Of a stretch of DNA of 64,000 nucleotides, positions 61,607-64,000 are shown piece by piece. The translations under genes were made by a program, and so were the position numbers. Every line of letters begins with the position of its first letter. Within the stretch, counting starts at the first letter, position 1. The DNA comes from Nemophila menziesii (Eukaryota; Streptophyta; Magnoliopsida; Boraginales; Hydrophyllaceae). The stretch spans positions 1,984,001-2,048,000 of the forward strand of contig JARWIR010000051.1 in NCBI GenBank assembly GCA_029959085.1. Reading direction: 5' to 3'. Below the pieces are notes generated by a model. It had not been told where the DNA came from. It did not search any database and worked only from the letters and a program-made list of their open reading frames with translations.

Positions 61607-63322
61607 ATGGCAGCCCCACTAGATACACCAATTGGAGGATTGCAACAAGTTCCTCCCCTTGGTCAACAAGATCCACCACTCGGTGGACAAGAAGGACAAC
61701 ACCTACCAGCAGGAGGAGGTAATGGGCAGAATAATCTTAATAATCAACAGAACCGAGTTGAACAAGACCTACTTGGCCTTAATGTACCATTCCATGTTCA
61801 ACCAATTGGTTACCGCCCTCCTGAGATTCTGAATATCAAATTCAGGCCCGATCCGGGTATGCTCAGTCAATTTCAAAGTTTCGGACTTTATACTGGCACA
61901 GCAATACAAGATCCGGTAAAATCGATTCAAAAGTTCATGCAGATTTGTGATGCCTACCTTACTCCTGGCATTACACGCGAGCAACTGTATTGTCATATTT
62001 TTTCGTTTTTCTTGACCGGAAGAGCTAGCGATTGGCTAGAGAGACAACCACATGGAACCATTCACTCGTGGAGAGAACTTCAAGCCGCGTTCTTTAACAG
62101 ATTTTATCCGAAGAGCATGAGACTTAAAGATCAAGCCGAGCTTGCAAGATTTTCCCAAGAAGATGGAGAAACAGTGGGAGAAGCATGGACAAGGTTTCAA
62201 CAAAAATTAGCTAGATGTACGCTCCATGGTTATACACCTGCTCTACAACTTGCTATATTCTATGAAGGTCTTAATGATAAAGGTAGAGAAAAGGTGGATA
62301 ACATTGGAAAGGGTAATTTTGTGTCCATGAATCACAATGAAGCTTCCGAGGTTTTGGAGAATATTATGGAACAAGAAAGAAGTTGGCCTTCAACGCGAGC
62401 TTCTGTAGCAAAGACCCGAGGGACGCTTCGTTTAGATGCAGAAACTGCGAACTCAGCTCAAATATCCGCTTTAGAGAATCAAATCAAAGAGCTGAAAATC
62501 GCGATGGAAAAGAATTTAGCTGCTACAAAAGTAGTACAAGAAGCACAAGGTTGTCAACAATGTGGAGTTAACGATCATACATGGGAAGAGTGCGAAGCAA
62601 ATCCGCAATCTGTTTACTTTATATCCAATCGCGGAGGTTATCAATGGGGTAACCGAAACCATCCGGGTATGCAGTATTCAAATCCACAAGGGGCCGCTAA
62701 TCCTGGTCATTATCAACAGCGTCCCCAGAACAACTCTTTCCAACAGAGAGGTCAGTATCAAAATCAGAATAGACCTGCTCCCCCACAACAACCTGCTCAA
62801 GATGCCTATACAGATTCATTAGATAAAAAAGCCTTACCTCAGTACCCTCAAGAAGGATCTGTGGATCAACAAACTCTAGAACGTTTGACCGCGAACATGA
62901 ACGCTCAAGAAGAGAAGATCAGAGGACACGATGCCGTACTTCAGATAATACGTACTCAAGTAGAACAAATGAACAAAGTTTTAACAAGCTTTGTAGAACA
63001 ACAGGAAGTAAAGGCAATCGAAGGAGGTGAAAACAATGTTGGGTTCAAAGCTTGCAAGGCTATTTGCCTTGAAATTGAAGAAGCAAAAGAGGAAGCACCA
63101 CATGCTGCCATTAGTGCCGTGGAGGTTCCGAGTACTGAAGAAGAACCAACCAAGTCTAGCCCCGTGGAATCTGATTGTTCTGAAGTTTATATGGAGGACG
63201 ATCAAGAGAAAGCCGAATTTATAGAGCTACTGAGGAAGATGCAAGAGGAAATTCGATCGGTTGTGGAGTATGCAGCTGAGCTGGCTAAAGAGAAAGAGGA
63301 AGAAGACTCAAAGAAGGAGTAA
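61607..63322 (+). CDS. Gag of Athila-type element (separated from pol)
   Basis: The first ATG gives about 571 residues (MAAPLDTPIGG). The frame is open upstream to 61514 but without ATG; the intact element has its ATG at the equivalent place, so the start may have been lost. Gag shows [24 protein letters not shown], then a zinc knuckle CQQCGVNDHTWEEC and a Gln/Asn-rich region like that of the intact element. It ends at TAA after an acidic tail, whereas the intact element continues in frame into pol. A frameshift must lie near here, because the protease frame is different. Confidence 0.8.
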   Translation: MAAPLDTPIGGLQQVPPLGQQDPPLGGQEGQHLPAGGGNGQNNLNNQQNRVEQDLLGLNVPFHVQPIGYRPPEILNIKFRPDPGMLSQFQSFGLYTGTAIQDPVKSIQKFMQICDAYLTPGITREQLYCHIFSFFLTGRASDWLERQPHGTIHSWRELQAAFFNRFYPKSMRLKDQAELARFSQEDGETVGEAWTRFQQKLARCTLHGYTPALQLAIFYEGLNDKGREKVDNIGKGNFVSMNHNEASEVLENIMEQERSWPSTRASVAKTRGTLRLDAETANSAQISALENQIKELKIAMEKNLAATKVVQEAQGCQQCGVNDHTWEECEANPQSVYFISNRGGYQWGNRNHPGMQYSNPQGAANPGHYQQRPQNNSFQQRGQYQNQNRPAPPQQPAQDAYTDSLDKKALPQYPQEGSVDQQTLERLTANMNAQEEKIRGHDAVLQIIRTQVEQMNKVLTSFVEQQEVKAIEGGENNVGFKACKAICLEIEEAKEEAPHAAISAVEVPSTEEEPTKSSPVESDCSEVYMEDDQEKAEFIELLRKMQEEIRSVVEYAAELAKEKEEEDSKKE

Positions 63323-63348
63323 AAGTTGAAGATGAAGTTGCACCTGCT

Positions 63349-64000
63349 GTGCATAAAGAAAAAAAAGAAGAGAAGGTGGAATCGCCACCTACTGTTCAAC
63401 CAGTGTCATCAACTATTCCTGATACAAATCCTAAGGATGACACTGTTCTCAAGACATTTGTAGAGGCGTATCAACCTGAAAATATCAACGCCCAGATGCT
63501 TGAGATTGCGAAGAGAGGACTTACACCACAACATGTTTATACGCAAGTTATTCCTGAGAAAGAGGCGAGTGTAGAGATCCCGAGAGAGAACCTGAGGGTT
63601 TCAAGAAGAAGTGAAAGAGAGCTACCTACCAAGCTTAAAGATCCGGGAAGTTTCAACCTTCCTATTCAATTACAGGGTATGCTCAAGGTGAAAGCGATGT
63701 ACGATGTGGGTTCTGGTGTGAATCTTATGCCTAAGTCCGTGTTCGAGAGACTTGGACTTCAGAAATCAGAGAAAACTCCAGTGAAGTTGTAGTTTGCTGA
63801 CAACTCAGTTAAAAGGACATGGGGAACAGTGGAGGACGTCTTAGTCCGTGCAGGTAATATCGCCATCCCTACTGACTTTGTTATTCTTGAGTTTGATGCA
63901 GATAAGCAGGTTCCCATCATACTTGGACGGCCCTTCATGGCCACAAGTCAAAGTGTGATCAACTTCCAAGAAGGGACCATCACCCTTCATGCAAAAAATG
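63349..64000 (+). pseudogene. Start of pol (protease region), broken
   Basis: In another frame than gag, this encodes the pre-protease and protease region: LKDPGSFNLPIQL, then [19 protein letters not shown]. The active site reads DVGSG where the intact element has DLGAS. A TAG at 63790-63792 sits where the family has Gln, as from CAG by C-to-T change. The frame resumes after it ([14 protein letters not shown]). The window ends before RT. Confidence 0.85.

Larger units (their letters stand above)
59822..64000 (+). mobile_element. Athila-type element, 5' part (continues past window)
   Basis: A 5' LTR (59822-61352), primer site, gag and the start of pol are present; the rest lies beyond the window. 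It is the same subfamily as the minus-strand element at 50951. It is distinct from the intact element at 28.8 kb, with which it shares the primer site and the domain order. It carries a frameshift after gag and a stop in the protease, so it is defective. Confidence 0.9.

Overview
The window is plant nuclear DNA, almost certainly from a eudicot. It holds a spliced calcium-dependent protein kinase (CDPK) gene, spliced organelle-type PLS-DYW pentatricopeptide repeat (PPR) genes, L1-type LINEs with a plant-style RNase H, and Athila-type Ty3/gypsy elements primed by a tRNA-Asp-like site. The sequence is AT-rich and more than 80 percent of it is transposon-derived. The species cannot be told from the sequence.

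Layout. 1-4.7 kb: a hAT-like MITE with an 8-bp target-site duplication (TSD), a decayed Athila-like 5' end (primer site plus broken gag) and a 51-bp tandem repeat. 4.77-12.2 kb: an apparently full-length but decayed LINE bounded by a 15-bp near-perfect TSD and itself interrupted by a 379-bp hAT-like element. 12.7-15.05 kb: a second, more degraded LINE 3' portion. 15.6-19.7 kb: the genic island, an intact six-exon CDPK gene on + facing a two-exon PPR gene on -, tail to tail. 19.8-49.3 kb: what I read as one very large Mutator-like (MULE) composite with long inverted termini and a 9-bp TSD. It carries gene fragments (a MORN-repeat exon near the left end, an RBX1 RING-box exon near the right end) and about 10 kb of orientation-switching repeat arrays. 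A 12,845-bp, apparently intact Athila-type retrotransposon with identical LTRs and a 5-bp TSD is nested inside it at 28,791-41,635.

49.3-64 kb: a MITE, a 5'-truncated LINE (RNase H fragment) with a 10-bp TSD, a duplicated LINE piece, the truncated 3' part of a minus-strand Athila-type element, then a 2.5-kb duplication of the CDPK tail plus the whole PPR gene. After that come another MITE and LINE portion, and a second member of the same Athila family on the plus strand running off the window end.

The cellular genes with likely function are the CDPK (Ca2+-regulated Ser/Thr kinase, probably N-myristoylated) and the two PPR copies (probable organelle C-to-U RNA editing factors). Copy 2 keeps an ATG that copy 1 has lost by one base, and copy 1 has the MULE terminus directly upstream. 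The intact Athila element encodes one long gag-pro-RT-RNaseH-integrase polyprotein and a separate downstream protein of the plant-transposon-protein type found in the env position of this lineage.
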